The notes under the pieces were generated by a model. That model was not told the origin of the DNA. It saw only the letters and a program-made list of their open reading frames with translations, and did not search any database. This document shows, piece by piece, positions 30,609 to 43,543 of a stretch of DNA of 64,000 nt (its first letter is position 1; each line of letters starts with the position of its first letter). Origin of the DNA: Pseudideonella sakaiensis (GTDB lineage: Bacteria > Pseudomonadota > Gammaproteobacteria > Burkholderiales > Burkholderiaceae_C); contig NZ_BBYR01000059.1 of NCBI RefSeq assembly GCF_001293525.1, positions 40,892 to 104,891 of the forward strand, in the 5' to 3' direction. The position numbers and the translations under genes were made by a program.

Positions 30609-30638
30609 ATTATCAATTCATTTACGTGACGCTGGCAA
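30609..30638 (-). promoter_or_regulatory. Promoter of the RRM gene with long leader
   Basis: On the minus strand TTGCCA (complement of 30633-30638) and GATAAT (complement of 30609-30614) are separated by 18 bases, a good sigma-70 promoter. Transcription would start near 30603, leaving about 105 untranslated bases before the ATG at 30497. This local AT-rich island stands out in GC-rich surroundings. The remainder of the gap to 30927 shows no gene. Confidence 0.6.
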
Positions 30639-30927
30639 AGGGGCGGCCCCTAGGCGAGACCCGCGGCGCATCGCGCAGTGGCGCCCAAGACACAGCGGCT
30701 CGCGAGCGCTCGCTATCATTCGCCACCCCGTTTTCGTGCGTGCGAGCGGCGCTGCGGCCCTCTGAACCGCGTCGCCTGCCCCGGGATGTGGCAGCGCGGC
30801 GCGCGCCGGGCCGGCGCGCTGCACCGTCGCGGGGACTTCCCCCCGATGGGGGAATCTGCGGGCAGCGCCCGGCGGTCCGGCGCGCGGCGCGTCGGTGGGA
30901 TCCCTAGGATTGGGGGGTGGGCGGGCG

Positions 30928-31566
30928 ATGGACATCTACAAACCCCTCGTGGCGCTGCTGGCGATCGTCAACCCGATCGGCGTGGTGCCCTTCTTCATCC
31001 ATTTCACGCAGAACTTCAGCCGCGAGCAGCGCTACCGGACGATGCGGGTCAGCGCCTTCAGCGCCTTCCTCGTGATCGCGATCTCGGCGCTGGCGGGCCT
31101 GAAGATCATCGAGTTCTTCGGCATCTCGCTGGCCTCGTTCCAGGTCGGCGGCGGCGCGCTGCTGCTGATCTCGTCGATCCAGATGCTCAACGCCAAGCCG
31201 GCGGAGACGCGGCCCGAGGACGTCGACGAGGGCAGCAGCAAGGTCGACCAGGGCGCCAGCATCGCGGTGGTGCCGCTGACCATCCCGCTGCTGACCGGCC
31301 CGGCGACGATCTCGACCATGGTCATCTACGCCGACCAGACGCGGCACTGGTGGCAGCTCGGCGTGCTGGTCGGCTACGGCGTGGTGGTCGGCCTGGTGAC
31401 CTATGCGGTGTTCGCCGCCTCCGGCCGCATCGCGCGCGTGCTGGGCACCACCGGCATCAACATCATGACCCGCCTGATGGGCCTGATCCTGGCCGCGCTC
31501 GCCGTGGAGCTGCTGGCCGACGGGCTGCACAAGCTCTTCCCCATCCTCGCCTCCACCGTGCGCTGA
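30928..31566 (+). CDS. MarC family integral membrane protein
   Basis: The 212-residue protein has six likely membrane segments and the family signature near the start (LLAIVNPIGVVPFF). The middle has VPLTIPLLTGPATISTMVIY and the C-terminal half GINIMTRLMGLILAALAVEL. MarC (UPF0056) proteins sit in the inner membrane; an earlier link to antibiotic resistance was not upheld and their function is unknown. A longer frame exists upstream, but ATG 30928 begins the conserved part. The GMC oxidoreductase gene follows after seven bases. Confidence 0.92.
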   Translation: MDIYKPLVALLAIVNPIGVVPFFIHFTQNFSREQRYRTMRVSAFSAFLVIAISALAGLKIIEFFGISLASFQVGGGALLLISSIQMLNAKPAETRPEDVDEGSSKVDQGASIAVVPLTIPLLTGPATISTMVIYADQTRHWWQLGVLVGYGVVVGLVTYAVFAASGRIARVLGTTGINIMTRLMGLILAALAVELLADGLHKLFPILASTVR

Positions 31567-31573
31567 CGACCCC

Positions 31574-33253
31574 ATGGACGACGCCCGCTACGACACCATC
31601 GTCTGCGGCGCCGGCACCGCCGGCTGCCTGCTCGCCAACCGGCTCAGCGCCGATCCCGCGCACCGGGTGCTGCTGATCGAGGCCGGCGGCAACGACGACT
31701 ATGTCTGGATCCACGTGCCGGTGGGCTACCTCTACTGCATCGGCAACCCGCGCACCGACTGGCTGTACCAGACCGACCCCGACCCCGGCCTGAACGGCCG
31801 CCAGCTGCGCTACCCGCGCGGCAAGGTGCTGGGCGGCTGCTCCAGCATCAACGGCATGATCTACATGCGCGGCCAGGCGCGCGACTACGACGGCTGGGGC
31901 GCGGGCGATGGCCACGGGCCGAACCCGGGCTGGAGCTGGCGCGAGTGCCTGCCCGCCTTCCTCGCGCACGAGGACTCCTGGCGCGGCGCCGACGAGCTGC
32001 ACGCCGCGCCGGGCTTCGACCCGAAGGGCCGGCGCGCCGGCGGCGAGTGGCGCGTCGAGCAGCAGCGCCTGCACTGGGAGATCCTGGACGCCTTCGCCGA
32101 GGCCGCGGTGCAGGCCGGCCTGCCGCGCCGCGACGACTTCAACCGCGGCGACAACGAGGGCGTCGGCTACTTCGACGTGAACCAGCGCGCCGGGCTGCGC
32201 TGGAACGCGACCAAGGCCTTCCTGCGCCCGATCCAGCACCGGCCGAACCTGCAGGTCTGGACCGGCGCGACGGTCTCGCGGCTGCTGCTCGGCACCGGCC
32301 CCGACGGCCGCCTGCGGGCCGAGGGCGTCGAGGTGCTGCCGCGCGGCGGCGGCGCGCCGATGGTGGCGCGGGCCACGCGCGAGGTGGCGCTGTGCGCCGG
32401 CGCGGTCGGCACGCCGCTGCTGCTGCAGCGCTCCGGGCTGGGCCCGGCGGACCTGCTGCAGCGCCACGGCATCGCGGTGCGGCACGCGCTGCCCGGCGTC
32501 GGCGGCAACCTGCAGGACCACCTGCAGATCCGCGCCGTCTACGGCGTGCAGGGCGTGCGCACGCTGAACCGGCTGGCCAACTCCTGGCTCGGCAAGGCCT
32601 CGATCGGCCTGGAGTACGCGCTGCGCCGGCGTGGCCCGATGAGCATGGCGCCGTCCCAGCTCGGCGCCTTCACGCGCAGCGACCCGGCCCGGCCGCACGC
32701 CAACCTGCAGTACCACGTGCAGCCGCTGTCGCTCGACGCCTTCGGCCAGCCGCTGCACCGCGATGACGCCTTCACGGCCAGCGTCTGCAACCTGAACCCG
32801 AGCAGCCGCGGCCGCGTGGCCATTCGCTCCGCCGCGCCCGACGAGGCGCCGAGCATCGCGCCGGCCTACCTCAGCACCGACGAGGACCGCTGGATCGCCG
32901 CCCAGTCGCTGCGGGTGACGCGGCGCATCGTGGCGCAGCCGGCGCTGGCGCGCTACCGGCCGCGCGAGCTGAAGCCCGGCGTCGAGTTCGACAGCGACGA
33001 GGACCTGGCGCGCCTGGCCGGCGACATCGGCACGACGATCTTCCACCCGGTGGGCACCGCGAAGATGGGGCCGGCGGCCGATCCGCAGGCCGTCGTCGAC
33101 GCCCGGCTGCGGGTGCACGGCGTCGGCGGGCTGCGCGTGGTCGATGCCAGCGTGATGCCCACGATCACCAGCGGCAACACCAACTCGCCGACGCTGATGA
33201 TCGCCGAGCGCGCCGCCGGCTGGATGCGCGAGGACGCCGCCCGGGCCGGCTGA
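31574..33253 (+). CDS. GMC family FAD-dependent oxidoreductase
   Basis: This enzyme family oxidises alcohols and includes choline dehydrogenase. The 559-residue protein has the N-terminal FAD-binding glycine motif GAGTAGCLLANRLS (about 11-24) and PRGKVLGGCSSINGMIYMRG (PROSITE GMC signature 1 region). Near the end come HPVGTAKMG and GLRVVDASVMPTITSGNTNS, which carry the catalytic His and Asn of GMC enzymes. The length is normal for the family. There is no signal peptide. The actual alcohol is unknown, and no betaine aldehyde dehydrogenase gene accompanies it. Confidence 0.92.
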   Translation: MDDARYDTIVCGAGTAGCLLANRLSADPAHRVLLIEAGGNDDYVWIHVPVGYLYCIGNPRTDWLYQTDPDPGLNGRQLRYPRGKVLGGCSSINGMIYMRGQARDYDGWGAGDGHGPNPGWSWRECLPAFLAHEDSWRGADELHAAPGFDPKGRRAGGEWRVEQQRLHWEILDAFAEAAVQAGLPRRDDFNRGDNEGVGYFDVNQRAGLRWNATKAFLRPIQHRPNLQVWTGATVSRLLLGTGPDGRLRAEGVEVLPRGGGAPMVARATREVALCAGAVGTPLLLQRSGLGPADLLQRHGIAVRHALPGVGGNLQDHLQIRAVYGVQGVRTLNRLANSWLGKASIGLEYALRRRGPMSMAPSQLGAFTRSDPARPHANLQYHVQPLSLDAFGQPLHRDDAFTASVCNLNPSSRGRVAIRSAAPDEAPSIAPAYLSTDEDRWIAAQSLRVTRRIVAQPALARYRPRELKPGVEFDSDEDLARLAGDIGTTIFHPVGTAKMGPAADPQAVVDARLRVHGVGGLRVVDASVMPTITSGNTNSPTLMIAERAAGWMREDAARAG

Positions 33254-33454
33254 AGCAGGCGTCGGGCCACGGCGCCTGGGCGGCGCGGCCGGCGCATCCG
33301 ACGCATCCGGGGCGGCCCGTGCGAGCGGCGCCCGCGTCCCCCGCGGGCGGGCGCGGCTGCATTGCTTTGCGCTTTTTCTTGGTTCACGCGGGGGGGCCGG
33401 CTGCCTAGAGTCCCGCCCGATTGCCACTCCGGCGCCGCCGCGCGCCTTGCCGCC

Positions 33455-34477
33455 GTGAACCGTTCCCGCCTCTCCCGCCGCGCCCTCGTCGCGCTGGCCG
33501 CCGCCGGCCTCGCGGCCGCCGCCCTGCCGGCGCGCGCCGACACCACGCTGCTGAACGTCAGCTACGACCCGACCCGGGAGTTCTACCAGCAGTTCAACGC
33601 CGCCTTCGCGAAGCAGTGGAAGGCGAAGACGGGCGAGACCGTCAACATCCGCCAGTCGCATGGCGGCTCCGGCAAGCAGGCCCGCTCGGTGATCGACGGG
33701 CTGGAGGCCGACGTGGTCACGCTCGCGCTGGCCTACGACGTCGATGCGCTGCACGACAAGGCGAAGCTGATCCCCGCCGACTGGCAGAAGCGCCTGCCGA
33801 ACAACGCCTCGCCCTACACCTCGACCATCGTGTTCCTGGTGCGCAAGGGCAACCCGAAGAAGATCTCGAACTGGCCCGACCTGGCGCGCAGCGGCGTGGA
33901 CGTGATCACGCCGAACCCCAAGACCTCGGGCGGCGCGCGCTGGAACTACCTCGCGGCCTGGGCCTATGCGCTGCAGCAGCCCGGCGGCAACGAGGCCAGC
34001 GCGCGCGACTTCGTGAAGCGCATCTACCAGAACACCAAGGTGCTGGACAGCGGCGCGCGCGGCTCCACCACCACCTTCGTCGAGCGCGGCATCGGCGACG
34101 TGCTGATCGCGTGGGAGAACGAGGCCTACCTGTCGCTGAAGGAGCTGGGCCCGGACAAGTTCGAGATCGTCACGCCCTCCGTCTCGATCCTCGCCGAGCC
34201 GCCGGTCAGCGTCGTCGACAAGGTGGTCGACAAGCGCGGCACCCGCAAGCTCGCCACCGCCTACCTCGAGTACCTGTACTCGCCCGAAGGCCAGGAGCTG
34301 GCGGCACGCAACTTCTACCGCCCGACCGACCCGAAGGTGGCGGCGAAGTACGCGAAGCAGTTCGCGCCGGTGAAGCTGTTCACCATCGACCAGGCCTTCG
34401 GTGGCTGGACGAAGGCGCAGAAGACGCACTTCGACGACGGCGGCGTGTTCGACCAGATCGTCGCGGCGAACCGCTAG
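33455..34477 (+). CDS. sbp: Periplasmic sulfate/thiosulfate-binding protein
   Basis: This protein captures sulfate in the periplasm for the CysTWA transporter. The 340-residue product (GTG 33455) has a signal peptide ([21 protein letters not shown]), and the mature form begins [20 protein letters not shown]. The family motifs [17 protein letters not shown] and [19 protein letters not shown] are clear. CysP and Sbp cannot be told apart confidently. The transporter genes lie 14 kb away (48752-51664), although in relatives these genes are usually adjacent. It ends near a hairpin, so it seems transcribed alone. Confidence 0.93.
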   Translation: MNRSRLSRRALVALAAAGLAAAALPARADTTLLNVSYDPTREFYQQFNAAFAKQWKAKTGETVNIRQSHGGSGKQARSVIDGLEADVVTLALAYDVDALHDKAKLIPADWQKRLPNNASPYTSTIVFLVRKGNPKKISNWPDLARSGVDVITPNPKTSGGARWNYLAAWAYALQQPGGNEASARDFVKRIYQNTKVLDSGARGSTTTFVERGIGDVLIAWENEAYLSLKELGPDKFEIVTPSVSILAEPPVSVVDKVVDKRGTRKLATAYLEYLYSPEGQELAARNFYRPTDPKVAAKYAKQFAPVKLFTIDQAFGGWTKAQKTHFDDGGVFDQIVAANR

Positions 34478-34486
34478 CGAGGCGTC

Positions 34487-34504
34487 CGCGCGGCGGAAGC
34501 CGCG
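34487..34504 (+). terminator. Hairpin between convergent sbp and kinase genes
   Basis: GCGCGGC (34487-34493) and GCCGCGC (34498-34504) form a perfect 7-bp stem closed by the loop GGAA, starting ten bases after the sbp stop. There is no U-run. It lies in the 65-base gap between two converging genes and may end transcription in either direction. Confidence 0.4.
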
Positions 34505-34542
34505 CAGCCGCCTGGCGCCCGCCGCCGCGGCCGGCCCGCCCG

Positions 34543-38378
<3,836 letters not shown>

Positions 38379-38382
<4 letters not shown>

Positions 38383-39251
38383 CGGCCCAGCACCTGGGCC
38401 AGCGTCACACCGGTCGCGAGGTCGGCCGCCTCGAAGCCGTAGCCCTGCACCAGGGCCAGGTGCTCGGCGCTGCCCACCCAGCCGGCCTGGGCCGTGTTCC
38501 AGGCCCGCTGCAGCGAGGCATCGTCCGGGTGGAAGGCGCTGGCCACCCAGTCGTCGGCCAAGCCGGGGCCCGCCGCGATGGCGAGGGCTTCGAGCCCCGC
38601 ATCGCCCATCGCCAGCATGCGCGCGGCCGGCAGCGAGATCGCGAAGGCCGCCGCAGCGCCGTTGTGCAGCGCAGCGCGCGCGGCAAGCGCATCCGGCACG
38701 GCGAGCAGGGCCGCGGCCGGCAGGCCGGCGGTGGCCAGGCGCTCCTGCTCCACCGAGCCCTGCAGCGCCGCGATGCGGCCCGCGCCGGGGCGCGCGAGGT
38801 CCGCGTAGGCGGCCGGCGGCGGCTGCGCGCTGCGCCGGCGCAGCAGGCCGGCGCGCACGCGCAGCGTGGGATCGGCGAAGCGCACGCGCGCGGCGCGGGC
38901 CGGCGTCACGAAGAGCCCGGCGGACACGACATCGACCCGCCGCGCGCGCAGCGCGTCGATCAGGCCTTCGAACGGCAGCTGCAGCCAGTCGATGCGGTCC
39001 AGCCCCAGGCGTGCCGCGACGTGCCGCAGGGTCCGCGGCGACTCGCCGCCCACGCTGCCGTCCGGCAGCACCACCGCATACGGCGCCTCCACCGCATAGC
39101 CGGCCCGCAGCTGCCCGGCGCGCTGCAGCCGCGCCAGCGTGTCCTCGCGGCCGAGCCAGGCCACCCCCAGCCCGAGCAGCCCGGCGCCCGCCGCGGCGGC
39201 GGCCAGGGTGCGGCGGGGGTGGTGCAGCGGCGCGGCAGGGAGGCGGGGCAC
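38379..39251 (-). CDS. Periplasmic solute-binding protein (family 3 type), probable sensor partner
   Basis: The 290-residue protein begins at GTG 39251 with a hydrophobic N-terminal segment (about 16-33) that is a signal or anchor. The rest resembles amino-acid-binding proteins of SBP family 3 (start [28 protein letters not shown], here shortened; later [34 protein letters not shown]). No transporter genes lie nearby. It overlaps the hybrid kinase gene by ATGA, so it probably senses a ligand for that kinase, as the fused VFT domains of BvgS and EvgS do. The ligand is unknown. A TTGACA (complement of 39352-39357) upstream may be a -35 element. Confidence 0.8.
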
Positions 39252-39402
39252 GGGACGCTCGAAGGGGGACGGCGGGCGGCGGCGACGGCGGCGTCGGTGG
39301 GGCCAGGAATCGGCAAATCCTGCAGACTAGCGCGCAAACCCGACGCGAAACTGTCAATTCGGCGACGCTGCGCGCGCCCGGCCGCGGGCACTCGACCGCG
39401 CC

Positions 39403-42400
39403 TCAGCGCCGCCGCGGCGGCAGCGGCGGACGCGCGCGGCGCGGCTCGGCGCCGGGGCGGGGCGCGGGCTCGGCCTCGTCGATGCGGCGCAGGCACTCCG
39501 CCAGCGCCACCTCCAGCTGCACGTCGCGCCCGGCGGCGTGGTCCTGCGGGGCGTTGTCCACCACGATGTCGGGCTCGGTGCCGTGGTTCTCCAGGTCCCA
39601 GCCCAGGTCGCGGAACCAGAAAGCGTACTCGGGCTGGGTGGTCTCGCTGCCGTCGACCAGCCGGTGGCGTGGCTCGATGCCGACCACGCCGCCCCAGGTG
39701 CGCGTGCCGACCAGCGGCCCCAGCCCCATGGCCTTGAAGCCGTGCGAGAAGATGTCGCCGTCCGAGCCGGCGTGCTCGTTGGCCAGCGCCACCATCGGCC
39801 CGGCCACCGAGTCCTCGGGGTAGGGGATGGGCTCGGCCCAGCGCGGCCGGCACAGCCCGATGCGCCGCCGCGCCAGCTTGCCCAGCAGCAGCGACGAGAC
39901 CATGCCGCCGCGGTTGTAGCGCAGGTCCACCACCAGGCCCGCGCGGTCGCACTCGGCCAGGAAGGCGCGGTGGAACTCGGCATAGCCGGCCGCGCCCATG
40001 TCCGGCAGGTGCAGGTAGCCGACCCGGCCCTGCGACTGGTCGTGCACCCAGCGCCGGCGCCCGTCGACCCAGGCGCGGTAGTGCACCGGCGCCGCGTCGC
40101 GCAGGGTGCGCACCAGCACCTCGCGGCTGCGTGGCCGGCCGTCCGGGCCGAGGCCCGCGAGCCCGAGCGCGACGCGGCAGCCGGCCTGGTCCACCAGCGC
40201 CGAGGACGGCGGGTGGCGGCGGTCCAGCGGCTGGCCGTTCACGCTGACGATGCGTTCGCCCGGCTGCGCCTCCACGCCGAGCGCGTGCAGCGGCGAATCG
40301 GCGTCGGCCTCCCAGGGATCGCCGCGCTCGATCTGCGTCAGCTCCCAGCCCGCGGGCAGCGCCGCACCGGCGGGGGCGCCGCGCGGCGCGCCGGCGTCGG
40401 CCCAGCGCCAGCGCGCGGCGAGCTGGCCGAGCGCGCCCCAGGGCGGCTGGCGGTGGTCGCCGCCCCACTCGTAGGCATGCGAGGTGCCGAGCTCGCCCTG
40501 CAGCTCCCAGACGAGGTCCGAGAACTCGCCGCGCGTCGCCACCCGCTCGAGCAGCGGCGCGTACTGGGCCCAGGCGGCGTCCCAGTCGACGCCGGACAGG
40601 TCGGCGGCCCAGAACTGGTCGCGCTGCAGGCGCCAGACCTCGCGCAGCATCTGGCGCCATTCGGCGCGCGGCTGCACCGCCACGCGCACCCGCGCGAGGT
40701 CGATCCAGCCGCTGCGGCGCGACGGCGCCGTCTCCGCCAGCGCCTCCGGCTCGGGACGGCGGTCGGCCGCGATCGCGCGCAGGCGGGGCCCGTCGCGCGC
40801 GAGCAGGCTGACGTGGTCGGCGGCGAGCACGAAGTCCTCGACCGACGCCAGCAGGGTCTCGACGCGCCCGCTCGCGAAGTCGAACTGCTGCAGCGGGCCG
40901 GCGCCGTCGGGGTGGCCGCCGCGCCCGTGGGTGCCGACCACCGGCCGCAGCGTCCACACCACCTTGCCGCCGGCCACGCCGGCGATGCGCCCGTAGCGAC
41001 CCTCCGGCACCGGAAACGCCGCGACGCGCTCGGCCAGGCCCTCGAGGTCGATCGCGAGTGCCGGCGCCGTCGCGGTCGCCGTGGCCGCTGCCGGCGGCTC
41101 GGCCTGCAGGCCCCGCGGCGGCGCGTCGAAGGGCGGCGGCCCGCCCGCCTGCAGCGCGACCAGGTAGGGCCGCACCGCGCGCGGGAAGCCGAAGTCGAAG
41201 TTCACCGCGTCGGCCACCGGGTCGAAGCTGCGGGCCGAGAGGAAGTAGAGGTAGCGGCCGGCCGGGTCGAAGGCCGGTGCGCGGTCGCGGAAGGCCGGCG
41301 CGGTCGCCAGCACCGCGTGCCCGTCGGCGACGCGGACCAGCTGGATCGCCCGCTGGCGCGCGCTGGTGGCCGCGGAGCAGGCGAGCCAGGCGCCGTCCGG
41401 TGACCAGGCCAGGTCCTCGTAGCGCCCGGCGCCGGACTGGCCCAGGCGGGTGAAGACGGCCGCGTCGCGCGCTTCGCCGGCGTCCGGCGCCAGCTCGACC
41501 AGCCACAGCTCGTTGCGGTGGTTGGCCAGCGCCACCCGGCGCCCCTGCGGCGCGGCGAGCAGCTCGGTCACGCGGCCGATGTCGCCGGGCAGCGGATGGG
41601 CCGCGCCGTCGACGTGCACCTCGAGCTGCTCCTCGCCGCTCGCATCGCTCACCACCACCAGGCTGCGGCCGTCGGCCAGCCACTGGCCGTGGCGCAGCCG
41701 CGCGCCCTCGGCCGGGCCGTGGCGGTGCACCGCGCCGTCCCACAGCGGCATCGTCAGGCACTGGCCGCGCGCCTCCAGCGCCAGGCTGTGCCCCTGCGGG
41801 TGCAGGTGCAGCGTGCCCAGGTGCTCGGCCGCGGGCACGAAGCGGCGCGCCGTCTGGGCGCGGTCGCCCGGCAGCACGATGTCCAGGCGCTCGCTGGCGT
41901 CCGAGGCCGGGTCGTAGCGCCACAGGTCGCCGCCGCACTGGTAGACGATGCGTGCGCCGTCGCACTGCGCGTGGCGCGCGTAGAAGGCCTCGTGGTCGGT
42001 GTGGCGCTGCAGGTCGCTGCCGTCGGGACGGCAGGAGTGCAGGTTGCCGACGCCGTCGGCATCGCTCAGGAAGTACAGGCGCCCGCCCAGCCACATCGGC
42101 GCGCTGAGGTTGCCCGGCAGCGCGAGGCGGCGGAACTGCTGGTTGGCGTGCTCGTCGACCCAGATCTGCCCCACCGTGCCCCCGCGGTAGCGCTTCCAGC
42201 GCGCCGGGTCGGCCGTGTTGCGGCCGATCACGCGGCGGTGCAGCGGGTGCTCGAGGTCGTGGTCGAGGTGGTTGACCTGGCCCAGCGGCAGCAGCTGCGG
42301 CTCGCCGCCGGCCGGGTCGATGGTCCACGCGCGGTAGTTGCGGAAGAAGGGCTGGCCGTGGGTGCTGACGAACAGCACGTGGCCGCGCGGCGTCCAGCCG

Positions 42401-42681
42401 CGCACCATCACGTCGGGGCCGAGCCAGGTCAGCCGGCGCGCCGCGCCGCCGTCGGTGGGCAGCAGCGTGACCTCGGGGTGCCGCTCGTCGCGGCTCACGT
42501 AGGCGATCCAGCGCCCGTCGGGCGACAGGCAGGGCGTGGCCGGCTCGCCGCGGCCGGCCGTCAGCCGGTGCGCGAGCGCCGTGCCGCTGCCGAGCCGGGC
42601 CAGCCACAGGTCGTCGTCGCTGACGAAGACCACGGTGTCGCCCTGCAGGCTGGGCTGGCGCAGGTAGGCCGGGTCGGGCAT
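39403..42681 (-). CDS. Tricorn-type protease, S41 family (1,092 aa)
   Basis: This large protein resembles the archaeal tricorn protease, which trims peptides downstream of the proteasome. The N-terminal two thirds hold beta-propeller repeats (for example LSPDGRWIAYVSRDE). A PDZ domain (HALGVEAQPGERIVSVNGQP) lies within the catalytic core. The core has the Ser-His pair in GTSHAYEWGGD, the nucleophile S973 followed by D974 in AGSDGDIF, and the Glu in NHGTEPDI, matching Ser745-His746, Ser965-Asp966 and Glu1023 of Thermoplasma tricorn. No signal peptide is visible, so it is likely cytoplasmic. The ATG at 42681 follows GAGGAG. Bacterial homologues are known, but their role is poorly understood. 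Confidence 0.88.
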   Translation of the reverse strand: MPDPAYLRQPSLQGDTVVFVSDDDLWLARLGSGTALAHRLTAGRGEPATPCLSPDGRWIAYVSRDERHPEVTLLPTDGGAARRLTWLGPDVMVRGWTPRGHVLFVSTHGQPFFRNYRAWTIDPAGGEPQLLPLGQVNHLDHDLEHPLHRRVIGRNTADPARWKRYRGGTVGQIWVDEHANQQFRRLALPGNLSAPMWLGGRLYFLSDADGVGNLHSCRPDGSDLQRHTDHEAFYARHAQCDGARIVYQCGGDLWRYDPASDASERLDIVLPGDRAQTARRFVPAAEHLGTLHLHPQGHSLALEARGQCLTMPLWDGAVHRHGPAEGARLRHGQWLADGRSLVVVSDASGEEQLEVHVDGAAHPLPGDIGRVTELLAAPQGRRVALANHRNELWLVELAPDAGEARDAAVFTRLGQSGAGRYEDLAWSPDGAWLACSAATSARQRAIQLVRVADGHAVLATAPAFRDRAPAFDPAGRYLYFLSARSFDPVADAVNFDFGFPRAVRPYLVALQAGGPPPFDAPPRGLQAEPPAAATATATAPALAIDLEGLAERVAAFPVPEGRYGRIAGVAGGKVVWTLRPVVGTHGRGGHPDGAGPLQQFDFASGRVETLLASVEDFVLAADHVSLLARDGPRLRAIAADRRPEPEALAETAPSRRSGWIDLARVRVAVQPRAEWRQMLREVWRLQRDQFWAADLSGVDWDAAWAQYAPLLERVATRGEFSDLVWELQGELGTSHAYEWGGDHRQPPWGALGQLAARWRWADAGAPRGAPAGAALPAGWELTQIERGDPWEADADSPLHALGVEAQPGERIVSVNGQPLDRRHPPSSALVDQAGCRVALGLAGLGPDGRPRSREVLVRTLRDAAPVHYRAWVDGRRRWVHDQSQGRVGYLHLPDMGAAGYAEFHRAFLAECDRAGLVVDLRYNRGGMVSSLLLGKLARRRIGLCRPRWAEPIPYPEDSVAGPMVALANEHAGSDGDIFSHGFKAMGLGPLVGTRTWGGVVGIEPRHRLVDGSETTQPEYAFWFRDLGWDLENHGTEPDIVVDNAPQDHAAGRDVQLEVALAECLRRIDEAEPAPRPGAEPRRARPPLPPRRR

Positions 42682-42748
42682 CGGGACTCCTCGTCGTCGG
42701 ACGCCACGATTGTGGGGGCGGGCCCGCCGGGCGCGCGCGGTCGCCGCC

Positions 42749-43543
42749 CTACATCTGCTTGAAAAGATGGGCGTAGCTGTCCGACACCTGCAGCGTCTCG
42801 GCCCGGTCCTTCAGCTTGACCAGCAGCCGGCCGCGGAAATCGCGGCTGACGCCGGCCACCGCCATCGCGTTCACCAGCGTGCCGCGGTGGATCTGCCAGA
42901 ACTGCTGCGCGTCCAGCTCCTCGACCAGCTCCTTCAGCGACTTGCGGATCAGCGCCTCGCCGTCGCGCGTCACCACGCGGGTGTACTTGTTGTCGGCCTG
43001 GAAGTACTGCACCTCGTCGACGGTGATCAGCTTCAGCGTCTGGCCCACCGAGGCGTTTATCCAGCGCAGCGGCGCGCGACCCGGCGCCAGCCCGGCGCCA
43101 CCCGCGGCGCCCGGGTGCCCCTGGGCCGACAGGCCTGCGAGCAGCGCGTCCAGCCGCGCCGGCGGCGCGCTGCCCGCCAGGCGCTGCTTCACGCGCGTGA
43201 TCGCGGTGAAGAGGCGCGCCGCCGACAGCGGCTTCAGCACGTAGTCCACCGCGCCCTGGTCGAAGGCCGCCACCGCATGCTGGTCGTAGGCGGTCACGAA
43301 GACGACGTGGCTGCGCCCGCTGGCCTGGCGCGCCACCTCCAGCCCGGTCGCGCCGGGCATCTCGATGTCGAGGAACACGACCTGCGGGTTCAGCTCGTCG
43401 AGCAGGCGCAGCGCCTGCACGCCGTTCTCGGCCTCGCCGACCACCTGCAGCTCGGGCCACAGCTGGGCCAGCTGCTCGACCAGGTGCTGGCGCAGCGTGC
43501 GTTCGTCTTCGGCGACGAGGGCGGTCGGCGGTGCGGGCGTCAT
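42749..43543 (-). CDS. LytTR-family response regulator
   Basis: The 264-residue regulator has a receiver domain (about 5-125) with acidic pocket AEDE and phospho-acceptor D59 in VVFLDIEMPG, Thr in FVTAYDQHA and Lys in VLKPLSA. A LytTR DNA-binding domain follows (about 160-262; VDEVQYFQADNKYTRVVTRDG, here shortened, and FWQIHRGTLVN). It is like AlgR/LytR-type regulators that switch on surface or virulence genes. It overlaps the stop of the upstream degenerate kinase by ATGA, so all three genes form one unit. Confidence 0.93.
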   Translation of the reverse strand: MTPAPPTALVAEDERTLRQHLVEQLAQLWPELQVVGEAENGVQALRLLDELNPQVVFLDIEMPGATGLEVARQASGRSHVVFVTAYDQHAVAAFDQGAVDYVLKPLSAARLFTAITRVKQRLAGSAPPARLDALLAGLSAQGHPGAAGGAGLAPGRAPLRWINASVGQTLKLITVDEVQYFQADNKYTRVVTRDGEALIRKSLKELVEELDAQQFWQIHRGTLVNAMAVAGVSRDFRGRLLVKLKDRAETLQVSDSYAHLFKQM

